From Oceanospirillaceae bacterium (GTDB lineage Bacteria > Pseudomonadota > Gammaproteobacteria > Pseudomonadales > Balneatricaceae), in the NCBI GenBank assembly GCA_013215505.1, contig JABSQZ010000002.1, positions 124,001 to 188,000 on the forward strand: DNA of 64,000 nt, in the 5' to 3' direction. Both the position numbers and the translations under genes were made by a program. The notes under the pieces were generated by a model that did no database searches, had not been told where the DNA came from, and saw nothing but the letters and a program-made list of their open reading frames with translations. Of this stretch, positions 18,898 to 27,707 are shown one piece after another (the first letter of the stretch is position 1; the number at the start of each line of letters is the position of its first letter).

Positions 18898-20700
18898 TTA
18901 AGAAAAGAAGTCCTGATCGTTTTCCATTTCCTGCTTCCAGAATTCAACGTTATTTTTACCTCGGCTTTTAACGTTATACATCGCCCGGTCGGCGTGCAGC
19001 AGTAAGGCATTTACGTCCGCTGCATCATCCGGATAGACCGATAGTCCGATGCTTAAAGTCAGTTGCGGGGTTTTTCCCGTCAGCGGCAATACCGGGTGTA
19101 CTTTAGAGAGAATAGTACTGGCTATATTCAGGCTCTCTTCCAGATCACTGACATTAGGTAGAATAACGATAAATTCATCGCCACCGATACGGGCGATTAT
19201 GTCGGCCTCACGGACGCATTCTTGTAACCCCAGGGCGAGGCCGCTCAACACTTTATCGCCCGTCTGATGGCCGTGAATATCGTTTACCGCTTTAAAATTA
19301 TCTAAGTTGATATGCATTAACACTAACTTAGTGTCTTCTATCTGGGCAATTTTTAACAGGCAAGCCAGATGATCCAGGGCATATTTACGGGTGTAGACTC
19401 CGGTCAGAACATCGTGACTAGACATGTGGTTCAGCTCTTGTTGCAGCTGCTGACGCTCTAGGGCATTGCGCTTGAAAACGACCATTGCCTCGGCCATTTT
19501 GCCCACTTCGTCGCGGCGCTTTCCGACGGAGATATCAACCTTCAGATCATTGCGGGAAAGCCGTTTCATGATATCGGTCATCGCCACTATTGGCCTGGAT
19601 ATATCTTTGGCCAGTAAATAGCCCAGCGTTGAGATCACAATGGCAATCAGTATCCCGCTGATAACCAGAAACCGGCTGATGGCGTAGACAGGTTGCAACA
19701 CTTCAGCCTCATCCACCTCCGCCAGTATCGCCCATTGCAGACCCAAAAAATCTATAGGGGCATAGGCGGAATAGACTCTGATGTCACGATAATCCTGGAT
19801 GATGTTAAACCCTGAGCGGCCCTGCAGCGCCTGATAGACAGACACTGTACTGACTTTAGTCGTTAATATACTGCGGTCTTGATAGAACCTTGAATTTGAG
19901 CGCATTAGCAGGTCGGAACCGACCAGGTAAGTTTCGCCACTTTCACCCATGCCCGCTGTCACTTGCATTATTGTATCTAACGGTTGGATCGGCAACTGAA
20001 AAATGACCGCTCCCAGGTAATGATTATCTTCAGAAAATACCGGCGCGCCAATAAAACTGGCGGCCGCCTGTTTACAAGTTGTATAAATACTGAAATCGGA
20101 CAGCTGTATTTTGGCCTCTGCAGGATGTTTGTTAACACTGCGAAATAGCTCGGCAATACCCGTATCTTTGAAGGGGCCCCGGTATAAATTGCTGGCGAAA
20201 TCCAACTCCTTGTTGACGCTATAGATAATATTGCCTAGAGGATCGACCAGGAAAAAGTCGCTGTAGGATGAGCCGGCAATCATATTGCTAAATATGGGAT
20301 GGTAGTGGCGGTGTTGATCAGTGTAATTACTGTCGTCTAAGGGACCTAAAAAAGAGCCTCTCTGGCCTTGATTATAGGGGTTGTTTTCTATGTATTGGCT
20401 CTGCAGGAGTTCTTTACTGTCCGGCTGCAACTGCTGCCAGCCACGGGATAAATCACCCAGTGAGCTGATGATCAACGGACTTTTGGCGTGGAACGAGACC
20501 TGCTGTTGAATGTTATCGAAGTATTGTTGCAGGGAAGATTTGCGCGACTCCAGCAGTGATATCAGCTTACTTTTGGCTGAGTCATGCATGCTGCTGGCAG
20601 TGTGAGTATATGCGATAACCCCGGTGGCTATGGCGGAGATCAAGGCGAGTGATATCATCACTAATGGGAGTTTTCGGGTAATCTTGGTATCTTTTAACAT
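18898..20700 (-). CDS. Membrane sensor diguanylate cyclase (dCache-HAMP-GGDEF)
   Basis: Makes cyclic di-GMP in response to an external signal. The 600-residue protein has an N-terminal transmembrane helix (about 12-32), a periplasmic double-Cache-like sensor (about 33-340), a second helix (about 345-367), a HAMP domain (about 368-420) and a C-terminal GGDEF domain. The active site IGGDEFIV begins near residue 505, and the inhibitory I-site READ is five residues before GGDEF, so product feedback is expected. It is convergent with the GNAT pseudogene and stands alone. The signal is unknown. Confidence 0.93.
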   Translation of the reverse strand: MLKDTKITRKLPLVMISLALISAIATGVIAYTHTASSMHDSAKSKLISLLESRKSSLQQYFDNIQQQVSFHAKSPLIISSLGDLSRGWQQLQPDSKELLQSQYIENNPYNQGQRGSFLGPLDDSNYTDQHRHYHPIFSNMIAGSSYSDFFLVDPLGNIIYSVNKELDFASNLYRGPFKDTGIAELFRSVNKHPAEAKIQLSDFSIYTTCKQAAASFIGAPVFSEDNHYLGAVIFQLPIQPLDTIMQVTAGMGESGETYLVGSDLLMRSNSRFYQDRSILTTKVSTVSVYQALQGRSGFNIIQDYRDIRVYSAYAPIDFLGLQWAILAEVDEAEVLQPVYAISRFLVISGILIAIVISTLGYLLAKDISRPIVAMTDIMKRLSRNDLKVDISVGKRRDEVGKMAEAMVVFKRNALERQQLQQELNHMSSHDVLTGVYTRKYALDHLACLLKIAQIEDTKLVLMHINLDNFKAVNDIHGHQTGDKVLSGLALGLQECVREADIIARIGGDEFIVILPNVSDLEESLNIASTILSKVHPVLPLTGKTPQLTLSIGLSVYPDDAADVNALLLHADRAMYNVKSRGKNNVEFWKQEMENDQDFFS

Positions 20701-20954
20701 TTAAAAGTTACTCTGATATAGGCGATATCCCGCACCTGTTGAATAAAGTAGTAATTTTAATGAGATTTTAAACAAACATCAATATGTACAGATTGTGAAC
20801 AGGATAATAATTCCCGGTTTGATCTAATAGCCTTTAAGTAATACGCAGATAATTGTTGTCAATTACCCAGGTAATGTTGGGTGTTTAATTGGATTTAAAA
20901 ATTAAAAGAATTTAGCTTATTTGTTTTTTATGATTTCAAATCAATAAATTAAAT

Positions 20955-21275
20955 AATTTTCGACGTTGTCGACTTACTTTCTCTTTGCTTGCCCAAAGAT
21001 AAAGTAAGCAAAGAGAAAAGGCACCCTATATTGTCGACTACTCCTACACTTTTCATTAAATTGACGGCCGCTCATCAGGGGCATCTCGATAATTGCTCCA
21101 TGCATTATTCTACCTCCTGCATCCATGCAGTCGCAGCCCCATTCGCTCTACGCGACGTCCTGTCGCTCCGCTTCGTCAATTTAATGAAAACCTCCGGCGA
21201 CAACATAAGGGGGCGGTAGCTCCGTTTTAAAAGCGCAGCTTTTGAGCTGCCACGCATTGCGTTTACGCTCCCTTA
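20955..21275 (+). repeat. Dispersed structured repeat, type B copy 2
   Basis: Contains the TTTCGACGTTGTCGACTTAC box (20958), the TTCTCTTTGCTT/AAGCAAAGAGAA hairpin, a perfect 17-bp stem TTTTCATTAAATTGACG (21050-21066) with CGTCAATTTAATGAAAA (21174-21190), the inner GCGAC-GTCCT-GTCGC hairpin and an AAAAGCGCAGCTTTT end (about 21229). Compared with copy 1 the stem shows compensating changes and the loop carries an extra 50 bp or so. Part of the 20701-21842 gap between the cyclase and glycerate kinase genes. Confidence 0.8.
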
Positions 21276-21332
21276 AGAGCTTCTTAGTTTGGGTGTCCAA
21301 GGTAATGTTGATTTGTAAAAGTATCTCAAATC

Positions 21333-21602
21333 GGCAGCGGGCTAAAACACCCCATGAGAGCGCCGCCGTAGCTGTTTGCTGAATTGGCGAAGCGAAGTGG
21401 AGGTACGACACGAAGAGTGAGTGGGAGGTACGACCATGGCGAACGCCCGTCAATTCAGTAAATAGCGGAGGAGTCTTTCGGTGATCTGGGGCGACCTTTT
21501 GCTTTGCTTACTTTCATTTTGGTCGCCAAAAGAAAGTAAGTCGACAAAGTCGAAAGCCTTTAAATTTTTTGACTTTAAACCTTAAAAAAGAAATCAGTTA
21601 AC
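21333..21602 (-). repeat. Dispersed structured repeat, type C, inverted
   Basis: Minus-strand copy of a third subfamily: boundary GGCAGCGGGCTAAAA (21333-21347), a stem around TATTTACTGAATTGACG / CGCCAATTCAGCAAACA, a CTTACTTTC/GAAAGTAAG hairpin and outer edge AACCTTAAAAAAGAAATCAG shared with the type B copy at 58811. It faces the type B copy just upstream, giving a convergent pair. The remainder of the gap up to 21842 shows nothing else. Confidence 0.75.
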
Positions 21603-21842
21603 GGTATTTTAAGATGTTAATGCCTGCATCTAATAGTGATCAAAAAACCTGTTAATAAAAGAGTATCTCTAGTTTCACAAAACTCTATACACATTCAAGA
21701 GTTGCAATACAGATCCGTCGTACAGCGACAATACAAAACTTATTAACCTGTTACTTTAACTTATAGTCAAAATACTGCAGCTAACCCTGTAGTATCTGCA
21801 TAAAAAAGTAGCAGCGTAAAAACCAGTCGTTTGGAGAAACTA

Positions 21843-22985
21843 ATGAAAATTGTTATTGCCCCTGATTCATTTAAAGAAAGCTTATCGGCACAGGGGGTGG
21901 CGGCTGCTATCCAGGCTGGCATGCAGTGCGTATTAAAAGATGCAGAGTATATACTGTTGCCGGTAGCCGATGGCGGCGAGGGCACAACAGATGCGTTGGT
22001 GGCAGCTACTAATGGCAGTTTCCAGCAGCTGCTGGCGACCGGGCCGCTAAGCAACAAACTGATGGCCACCTGGGGGCTACTTGGCAACAGTAACAGTGCG
22101 GTGATTGAAACTGCCGCCGCTTCCGGTCTAGATTTAGTCCCCTCTGAACAGCGCAACCCGCTGGTGGCGACCAGCTATGGCACCGGAGAGCTGATCATGG
22201 CAGCGCTGGAGCATGGTGTTGAGCATATTATCTTGGGCCTGGGCGGCAGTGCTACCAACGATGGCGGGGTGGGACTACTACAGGCACTGGGGGCAAAATT
22301 CTTGGATGCCAGCGGTAATAATATTAGTGTCGGTGGTGCCGGGCTTGCAGAATTGGCCAGTATCGACCTTGGTGCTCTGGATCCGCGCTTAGCGCAAGTG
22401 CGCTTTGAAGTTGCCTGCGATGTAGACAATCCGCTGACCGGTGAGCGCGGTGCCTCGGCGATTTTTGGTCCGCAAAAGGGCGCAGATGCGCAGATGGTTG
22501 TACAGTTAGATCAGAACTTGGCACACTTTGCCGCCGTCTTGCTCAGAGATACTGGTATAGATATCAGCACAGCGCCTGGCTCGGGTGCCGCGGGCGGAAT
22601 CGGGGCGGCGATGCTGCTGATGGCACAGGTGGAGTTGAAATCAGGGGTCGATATCGTGCTGGATGCGGTGCAGTTCGAGTCTCATCTTCAAGGTGCTGAT
22701 TTAGTCATCACCGGTGAGGGGCAAATCGATGGGCAGACCGCCAGCGGTAAAACGCCAGTTGGGGTGGCGCGCAGAGCTAAGCACAAAGGTGTGCCAGTGA
22801 TTGCCGTTGCCGGCAGCCTGACAGCTGAGGCGGATAATGTGCGCAGTGCCGGTATCGATGCGATCTTTAGCGTGGTACCTGGGGTAACTGACCTGCCGAG
22901 CGCACTGCGAAATGCCAGTGACAACTTAACTAAAACGGCCGCCAACATCGCCAGAATCTGGCAGTTGGCAGCCAACAGTAAATAA
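21843..22985 (+). CDS. Glycerate kinase (GarK/GlxK family)
   Basis: Phosphorylates D-glycerate with ATP; this family usually gives 2-phosphoglycerate. The 380-residue protein opens MKIVIAPDSFKESLSA and carries PVADGGEGTTDAL, GLGGSATNDGGVGLLQALGA, GPQKGA and VITGEGQIDGQTASGKTPVG, all family signatures. The ATG at 21843 follows GGAG. It ends four bases from the stop of the convergent M20 amidase gene, the last gene of the F420 operon. Phosphoglycerate is both a central metabolite and, in some F420 makers, the source of the side chain, so the placement is suggestive; the two units share no promoter. Confidence 0.93.
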   Translation: MKIVIAPDSFKESLSAQGVAAAIQAGMQCVLKDAEYILLPVADGGEGTTDALVAATNGSFQQLLATGPLSNKLMATWGLLGNSNSAVIETAAASGLDLVPSEQRNPLVATSYGTGELIMAALEHGVEHIILGLGGSATNDGGVGLLQALGAKFLDASGNNISVGGAGLAELASIDLGALDPRLAQVRFEVACDVDNPLTGERGASAIFGPQKGADAQMVVQLDQNLAHFAAVLLRDTGIDISTAPGSGAAGGIGAAMLLMAQVELKSGVDIVLDAVQFESHLQGADLVITGEGQIDGQTASGKTPVGVARRAKHKGVPVIAVAGSLTAEADNVRSAGIDAIFSVVPGVTDLPSALRNASDNLTKTAANIARIWQLAANSK

Positions 22986-22989
22986 GCGC

Positions 22990-24225
22990 TTAATTTGCCT
23001 GTAGCATTACCGCCTGAATTAACACATTGCAGCCGGCTTCCAGGTCTTTGGGGTCGGCATTTTCCGCTTCATTGTGACTGATACCATTTTCGCAGGGTAC
23101 AAACACCATAGCGGTGGGCGCGACCCGAGAGATATAACAGGCATCGTGACCGGCACCACTGACGATGTCGCGATGGCTGTAGCCTAAGTTTTGCGCCGCC
23201 TCGCGCACTGAATCGACACAGGACTTGTCAAAGGGTACAGGGGGCGAGTACCAAATCTCTTTAAACTCTAGTTGCAACCCCATCTGGGTGCTCAACTGAT
23301 CGGCGTACTCGCGCAGCTGTGCATCCATCTTCGACAGCACTGCATCATCCGGGTGTCTGAAGTCAATTGTAAAGAAAACTTCCCCGGGGATGACGTTTCT
23401 GGAGTTGGGGAAAACTTGCAGTAAGCCGACAGTGGCGCAGGCCAGTGGCGCATTACTTAAGCCAATTTGATTGACCTTATCGACGATGCGGGCGGCGCCT
23501 AGCAGCGCATCCTTACGTATCGGCATTGGGGTCGGCCCGGCATGTGCCTCCTGACCCGTTAAGGTCAGCTCATACCATCTCTGCCCCTGAGCATCAGTCA
23601 CTACACCTATGGTTTTTTCTTCATTCTCCAGTATCGGCCCCTGTTCTATATGCGCTTCAAAGAACGCTTTAAAGGCACGGTTGCCAACCTCTAACAAACC
23701 GTCGTAACCGATACGCTGTAGCTCTTCACCCATCGTTTTTCCATCCAGGTCAGCGCGACTCAGACCGTATTCTAAATCGAACACCCCGGCAAAAACGCCG
23801 GAGGCGACCATCGCTGGTGGAAAGCGTGAACCCTCTTCGTTGGTCCAGACAGTCGCCTCGATAGGGTGTAATGTCTGGATGTTGTTATCGTTCAGTGAGC
23901 GTATCACCTCCAACCCGCAGAGCACTCCGTAGATGCCATCAAATCTGCCGCCGGTGGGCTGGGTATCTAAATGGCTGCCCATTACTACTGGGGGCAATTG
24001 GTTGTCTTGTCCCGGGCGGCGGGCAAAGATGTTACCCATTTTATCGACACTGACAGTACAGCCAGCGTCTTCACACCAGGAGACAAACAAGTCCCGTCCC
24101 TGTTTATCCAGATCGGTCAGTGCCAGGCGGCAGACCCCACCTTTAGTAGTGGCGCCGATTTTAGCCATCTGCATCAAGCTATCCCAGAGCCGCTCGCCGT
24201 TTATTGTTATATTCTTCATTTCCAT
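22990..24225 (-). CDS. M20-family Zn carbamoyl amidase (hydantoinase/carbamoylase type)
   Basis: Metal-dependent hydrolase of N-carbamoyl amino acids (N-carbamoyl-L-amino acid hydrolase, allantoate amidohydrolase or M20-type beta-ureidopropionase). In 411 residues it shows the di-metal motifs GSHLDTQPTGGRFDGIYG (about 82-99), TNEEGSRF (about 128-135), HIEQGP (about 193-198) and SGAGHDACYISRVAPTAMVF near the C-terminus. The ATG at 24225 has AGGAAG upstream. It is the last gene of the F420 operon, 27 bp after the LLM oxidoreductase gene. A second, unrelated carbamoyl amidase (nitrilase fold) is encoded at 3891-4763. The pair may act on different ureides. Confidence 0.9.
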   Translation of the reverse strand: MEMKNITINGERLWDSLMQMAKIGATTKGGVCRLALTDLDKQGRDLFVSWCEDAGCTVSVDKMGNIFARRPGQDNQLPPVVMGSHLDTQPTGGRFDGIYGVLCGLEVIRSLNDNNIQTLHPIEATVWTNEEGSRFPPAMVASGVFAGVFDLEYGLSRADLDGKTMGEELQRIGYDGLLEVGNRAFKAFFEAHIEQGPILENEEKTIGVVTDAQGQRWYELTLTGQEAHAGPTPMPIRKDALLGAARIVDKVNQIGLSNAPLACATVGLLQVFPNSRNVIPGEVFFTIDFRHPDDAVLSKMDAQLREYADQLSTQMGLQLEFKEIWYSPPVPFDKSCVDSVREAAQNLGYSHRDIVSGAGHDACYISRVAPTAMVFVPCENGISHNEAENADPKDLEAGCNVLIQAVMLQAN

Positions 24226-24252
24226 ATCTTCCTTTGCAAGTTCAGCAGTGGC

Positions 24253-25254
24253 TTATCTAAAAGCCGGAATGATCTCTTTCGCATATGCGGCGATAATTTC
24301 TTCCTCTTCACCACTGTCCAGATAGATATTAAACTGGGTAGTACCTACCGCCTCTAATTCTTGGATTTTAGCAATGTGCTGATCTGCTTCGCCGAGCACG
24401 CTGAAGCTGTCGATGATATCGTCAGTGATGAAATCCAGGTACGGATTGTCACTCTGGCCGTGTTTCGAATAGTCGTAGCCTTTACGCTGCTCTATATAGT
24501 TAGTCAGACTCTCGGGCACTAAGCCGGAGTGGGCACCGTATTTTTCGACGATATCGGCGACGTGGTTACCGACCATGGCCGGGAACCAGCGGGTGGCATC
24601 GCGACACTTCGCCATGTCGCCCATATAGGCTGGCGCTGAGGCGATTATCTGATAATCGGACATGTCTCTGCCGGCCGCTTCGCCGGCAGTGAGCGCCTGT
24701 TGGGCAAACCATTGCACCAGTGAGGGATCGGCAATCTGCAAGATAACCCCATCGCCTACTTCGCCGGCTGTCTTTAATGCTTTCGGACCGTAGGCACCGA
24801 TATACATAGGCAGCTCATAACCGACTGCCCAGGGCAGCTTAACGGGCTCGGGGCTCTCGCCGTACTGCACTTCTTCACCGCGGACCATGGCTTTTACTTT
24901 AGTGGTAAATTCAGCCACTCTGGCTAAGTTGGCGGGCTTTTTACCCATCACCCGCATGGCGCTGTCGCCACGGCCCAGACCCACTACAAAACGACCCTCG
25001 CTCTGCAGTGCCAGGCTGGCAAATAAACTGGCGGCTACCGACCAATCTCTGGAGTTAGGATTGGTGACACAGGGGCCAAATTTCATCTTGCTGGTGTGTT
25101 CCATGCACATCGCAATCGCCGGGTAACACTCACGCCATAAAATATGTGAATCGTAAAACCAACAGTGAGAAAACCCTGCTTCTTCAGCCTGTTTAACCAG
25201 TTTACGGGCGCGATTAGGCTGTACGAAGCCTTTAAAAGTGATGCCAAAATCCAT
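24253..25254 (-). CDS. F420-type luciferase-like (LLM) oxidoreductase
   Basis: Flavin-superfamily TIM-barrel protein of 333 residues in the class that binds coenzyme F420 or FMN. It opens MDFGITFKGFVQPNRARKLV; core segments include VVGLGRGDSAMRVMGKKPA and MYIGAYGPKALKTAGEVGDG, typical of F420-dependent members; it resembles the CPS_4043-type family (from memory). A good AAGGAG precedes the ATG. It follows the F420 biosynthesis and F420-reductase genes in one minus-strand run and precedes a carbamoyl amidase gene. I infer that it uses F420H2 to reduce a cyclic ureide, most likely uracil/thymine, the one step of the pathway with no classical enzyme here. RutA-like monooxygenation is the main alternative. 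Confidence 0.85.
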   Translation of the reverse strand: MDFGITFKGFVQPNRARKLVKQAEEAGFSHCWFYDSHILWRECYPAIAMCMEHTSKMKFGPCVTNPNSRDWSVAASLFASLALQSEGRFVVGLGRGDSAMRVMGKKPANLARVAEFTTKVKAMVRGEEVQYGESPEPVKLPWAVGYELPMYIGAYGPKALKTAGEVGDGVILQIADPSLVQWFAQQALTAGEAAGRDMSDYQIIASAPAYMGDMAKCRDATRWFPAMVGNHVADIVEKYGAHSGLVPESLTNYIEQRKGYDYSKHGQSDNPYLDFITDDIIDSFSVLGEADQHIAKIQELEAVGTTQFNIYLDSGEEEEIIAAYAKEIIPAFR

Positions 25255-25403
25255 AACTTACTCCTTTTAATTCCGCAGTCTTCAGTGATCGGCAAAGCCT
25301 GTTAGTCACTGGGGTCTGTGGATGCATAGTGAGGAGTTATCAAAACAAGCTGCAAGCTGCTCTGTTAACTCCGAGACAAATTTTTGTTGTTATTTTTGCT
25401 ACA

Positions 25404-25473
25404 ACTTCCTACTTCCTACTTCCTACTTCCTACTTCCGACTTCCGACTTCCGACTTCCGACTTCCGACTTCCG
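25404..25473. repeat. Heptanucleotide array (ACTTCCT)4(ACTTCCG)6
   Basis: Ten tandem heptamers, four ACTTCCT then six ACTTCCG, ending two bases before the F420 reductase stop codon (TTA at 25476-25478 on the plus strand). The switch of the seventh base halfway suggests growth by slippage. It lies in the 221-bp spacer inside the F420 operon. Confidence 0.92.
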
Positions 25474-25475
25474 CC

Positions 25476-26144
25476 TTACGTTCCTGGCGCCCAGATCTTG
25501 ATGCCGGCATGAGAAAAGGGCACCTTTTTCGAGATGTTCAATCTGATCAGCATCGGGGTAATAGCCTCGACGCAGCGGGCGTTAACTGCGGGGCCGACGT
25601 TATAGGCGGTGACAGATAAGTGCTGTAATAATTCAATCACTGAGTTTTTTGCCTCCAGAGAGTTGCCGCAGACTAGAATGTCGCAGTTAATCGGCTGGTC
25701 CAGTTTGTTTAAAGTGGCTGCCGAGACATTGTGCAGTGCGCCTACTACTGGAATTTCTGCCCCGAGTATTGCCTGGGCAGCTTCTGTAGCGGAGCCCTCA
25801 ATTGGCATCTGTACCGCTTTCGGGTCGCCTTCTGCCAGAGGTACTACAATGTCGATCAAAATTTTGCCAGCCAGAGCGGGCTTGATGGCTTCCAGGGTAT
25901 TGTTGTGGGCGCTGTAGGGAACGGCCAGAATCACCATTTCCCCGGCACTGTCGATCGCCTGCAGGTTATCCCCGCCGCTGATCTGGCCCTTAGCTCCCGC
26001 TATTTGCTGATTTAATTGCTGTGCGATATCCATTGCTCGCTGGCTATCTCTTGAGCCTATAACTACATCGACTCCGGCGCGCGCAAAACGCAGTGCCAAA
26101 CCTTTTCCCTGGGGGCCGGTGCCGCCGAGAATTGCTATTTTCAT
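25476..26144 (-). CDS. npdG: F420:NADP(H) oxidoreductase
   Basis: Transfers hydride between NADPH and F420; in aerobic bacteria it makes F420H2. The 222-residue protein has the N-terminal nucleotide fold [18 protein letters not shown] (8-25) with GSRD (31-34) for NADP, then VILAVPY-type and [11 protein letters not shown] segments and the C-terminal dimer part, as in NpdG/Fno. GAGGAT lies before the ATG. It stands between cofE (22 bp upstream) and the LLM oxidoreductase gene, linking cofactor synthesis to use. NADPH could come from the transhydrogenase at the window start (inference). Confidence 0.92.
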   Translation of the reverse strand: MKIAILGGTGPQGKGLALRFARAGVDVVIGSRDSQRAMDIAQQLNQQIAGAKGQISGGDNLQAIDSAGEMVILAVPYSAHNNTLEAIKPALAGKILIDIVVPLAEGDPKAVQMPIEGSATEAAQAILGAEIPVVGALHNVSAATLNKLDQPINCDILVCGNSLEAKNSVIELLQHLSVTAYNVGPAVNARCVEAITPMLIRLNISKKVPFSHAGIKIWAPGT

Positions 26145-26166
26145 TATTCTAATCCTCTGTCACTTT

Positions 26167-27030
26167 TTAACATTTAAATAAATCTTCACGGCTGGGCCTG
26201 ATAAGGTCACGGGCGCTACTATTAGTTGGGCTCCAATCAACCCCCCGAAAAATCAGTACCGGTCTTTTTCCCTCTTTGCTCATCAGCAGCCCGGATGCGG
26301 CTGCCAGCTCATCAGCCAGCGCCGGTACTGTCACTTTAAGCTCGCGACCATAAGCGTCACGCTCACCCGCCATATCCACTTGACTGGGGACATTGGCCAG
26401 GCCTATAGCGACATTTACTAAGCCCATTCGCCAGGGGCGACCAAAAGTATCAGTGATTACTACTCCTAAGCGCTTACCGCTGGCTCGCTCCAATTGGCTG
26501 CAGATCTGCCGGGCGCTGGCATCGGGATCTAGCGGCAGTAAAATGACGTGGTTGGGGCTATCTACATTCGATTCATCGACCGCGGCATTGGCGCAGATAA
26601 AGCCCAGGCGATGTTCGGCAATAATCAGACCCTCTTCCTGCTCTGGCCTTTTGCTGGCCCTGACAATACGTTTCGATTCGCTTAATACCACTTCTACTTT
26701 GGCGGGATTTTTATTCAGTTGCTCGGCCAGCTCCAGGGCTTTAGCCGAGGGCACAACTTTACTCAAATCGACAATCTGCCCCTCCGCTTTAGAGACGACT
26801 TTGTGCGCTATAACTAAAATATCGCCATCTTCGAATTGCAGCTCAAGTGCCTGCATGGCCCGCTGGATTTGCAGTGCCAGATCATCTCCCGGCACTATAT
26901 CGGGGATTCCAGTCACCGCCATCATTCCCACTTGCGGCACTGGTTGCGCTTTTTTCACAGCCGTAATGTCAGCAATTGGCTGGTCTGCTACAGCAGCGTT
27001 AGCGTTTAGAGTATTAATGATATTATTCAT
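26167..27030 (-). CDS. cofE: Coenzyme F420-0:L-glutamate ligase
   Basis: Adds glutamate residues to F420-0 with GTP. The 287-residue protein contains the CofE segments GIPDIVPGDDL, DGDILVIAHKVVSKAEGQIV, LGFICANAAVDESNVD, GVVITDTFGRPWRMGLVNVAIG and ERDAYGRELKVTVPALADELA. It lacks the C-terminal nitroreductase-like domain of mycobacterial FbiB, so it is the stand-alone type. Its ATG overlaps the cofC stop in ATGA (27027-27030), showing translational coupling. The N-terminal 30 residues before PQVGMMAVTGIP are longer than usual. Confidence 0.95.
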   Translation of the reverse strand: MNNIINTLNANAAVADQPIADITAVKKAQPVPQVGMMAVTGIPDIVPGDDLALQIQRAMQALELQFEDGDILVIAHKVVSKAEGQIVDLSKVVPSAKALELAEQLNKNPAKVEVVLSESKRIVRASKRPEQEEGLIIAEHRLGFICANAAVDESNVDSPNHVILLPLDPDASARQICSQLERASGKRLGVVITDTFGRPWRMGLVNVAIGLANVPSQVDMAGERDAYGRELKVTVPALADELAAASGLLMSKEGKRPVLIFRGVDWSPTNSSARDLIRPSREDLFKC

Positions 27031-27707
27031 ACAGCTAGGTCCTTGTGCACTGAGCTATTCAACACTTTTGGGTAGTGTAAATAACTGCTCTGGGTATTGT
27101 TTTTTAATTGCGCAACTAAGCGACTGCCAAGGCGTTGCAGATCACTGGGATTATCCAAATCCAGGGCCAGTTTGTCTAAATTGATGAACTGGCGGGCAAC
27201 TTTCGCCCGTTTGGCACTCTGGTAATGACTGCCACTGGAGTTCGCGCCGTAGCTGAAGGGGATAACATTGGGAGGTGTGCTTATCAAAGCGTTAGTGCCA
27301 CCATCCACTGCTGGGCAGATAACCACCGAGGGGGTTTCCCTGGGGCAGTTAAGTAACAGTGAAAATTCGGCGACATCCAGAGTCACAATGTCTGCCGGCA
27401 GTACCAGTTGGCTGCTGTAATTTAGTGTCATACACTCTGCTGCAGCACAGCTTAGAGCGTTGTTTAAACCTTTAGCTGAGGATTCCAGTAATACCTGGCA
27501 ACCATAATCTGTGGCGATGGCAGCGATAGATTTCGCCGGAGTCACTACTAAAATGGCAACTTGGGGAAAGTGTCGGTTGAGGAAGGTCAGAGTGTTTTGG
27601 AACAGATTCAACGCCAGACTCTGTCGTTCAGTATTATCCAAAACACAGCTGAGTCGCGATTTTGACTGACGGGGATCTTTCATCGGGATTACAATGCACA
27701 AGCTCAT
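27027..27707 (-). CDS. cofC: Phospholactate/phosphoenolpyruvate/phosphoglycerate guanylyltransferase
   Basis: Activates the three-carbon phospho-acid of F420 with GTP (2-phospholactate, PEP or 3-phosphoglycerate depending on lineage). The 226-residue nucleotidyltransferase shows CIVIPMKDPRQSKSRL at its N-terminus, LVLPADIVTL in the middle and GTNALISTPPNVIPFSYG later, matching CofC/FbiD. It overlaps cofD and cofE by ATGA at both ends. Substrate preference cannot be read with confidence from the sequence. Confidence 0.93.
   Translation of the reverse strand: MSLCIVIPMKDPRQSKSRLSCVLDNTERQSLALNLFQNTLTFLNRHFPQVAILVVTPAKSIAAIATDYGCQVLLESSAKGLNNALSCAAAECMTLNYSSQLVLPADIVTLDVAEFSLLLNCPRETPSVVICPAVDGGTNALISTPPNVIPFSYGANSSGSHYQSAKRAKVARQFINLDKLALDLDNPSDLQRLGSRLVAQLKNNTQSSYLHYPKVLNSSVHKDLAV

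Noticed and set aside
24253-25254. Calling the LLM gene rutA
   Set aside because: Sequence features and the F420 operon context favour an F420-type member; none of the other rut genes is present.
26393-27184. 263-codon plus-strand frame over cofE
   Set aside because: Antisense shadow of cofE and cofC, both strongly supported by family motifs and ATGA overlaps.
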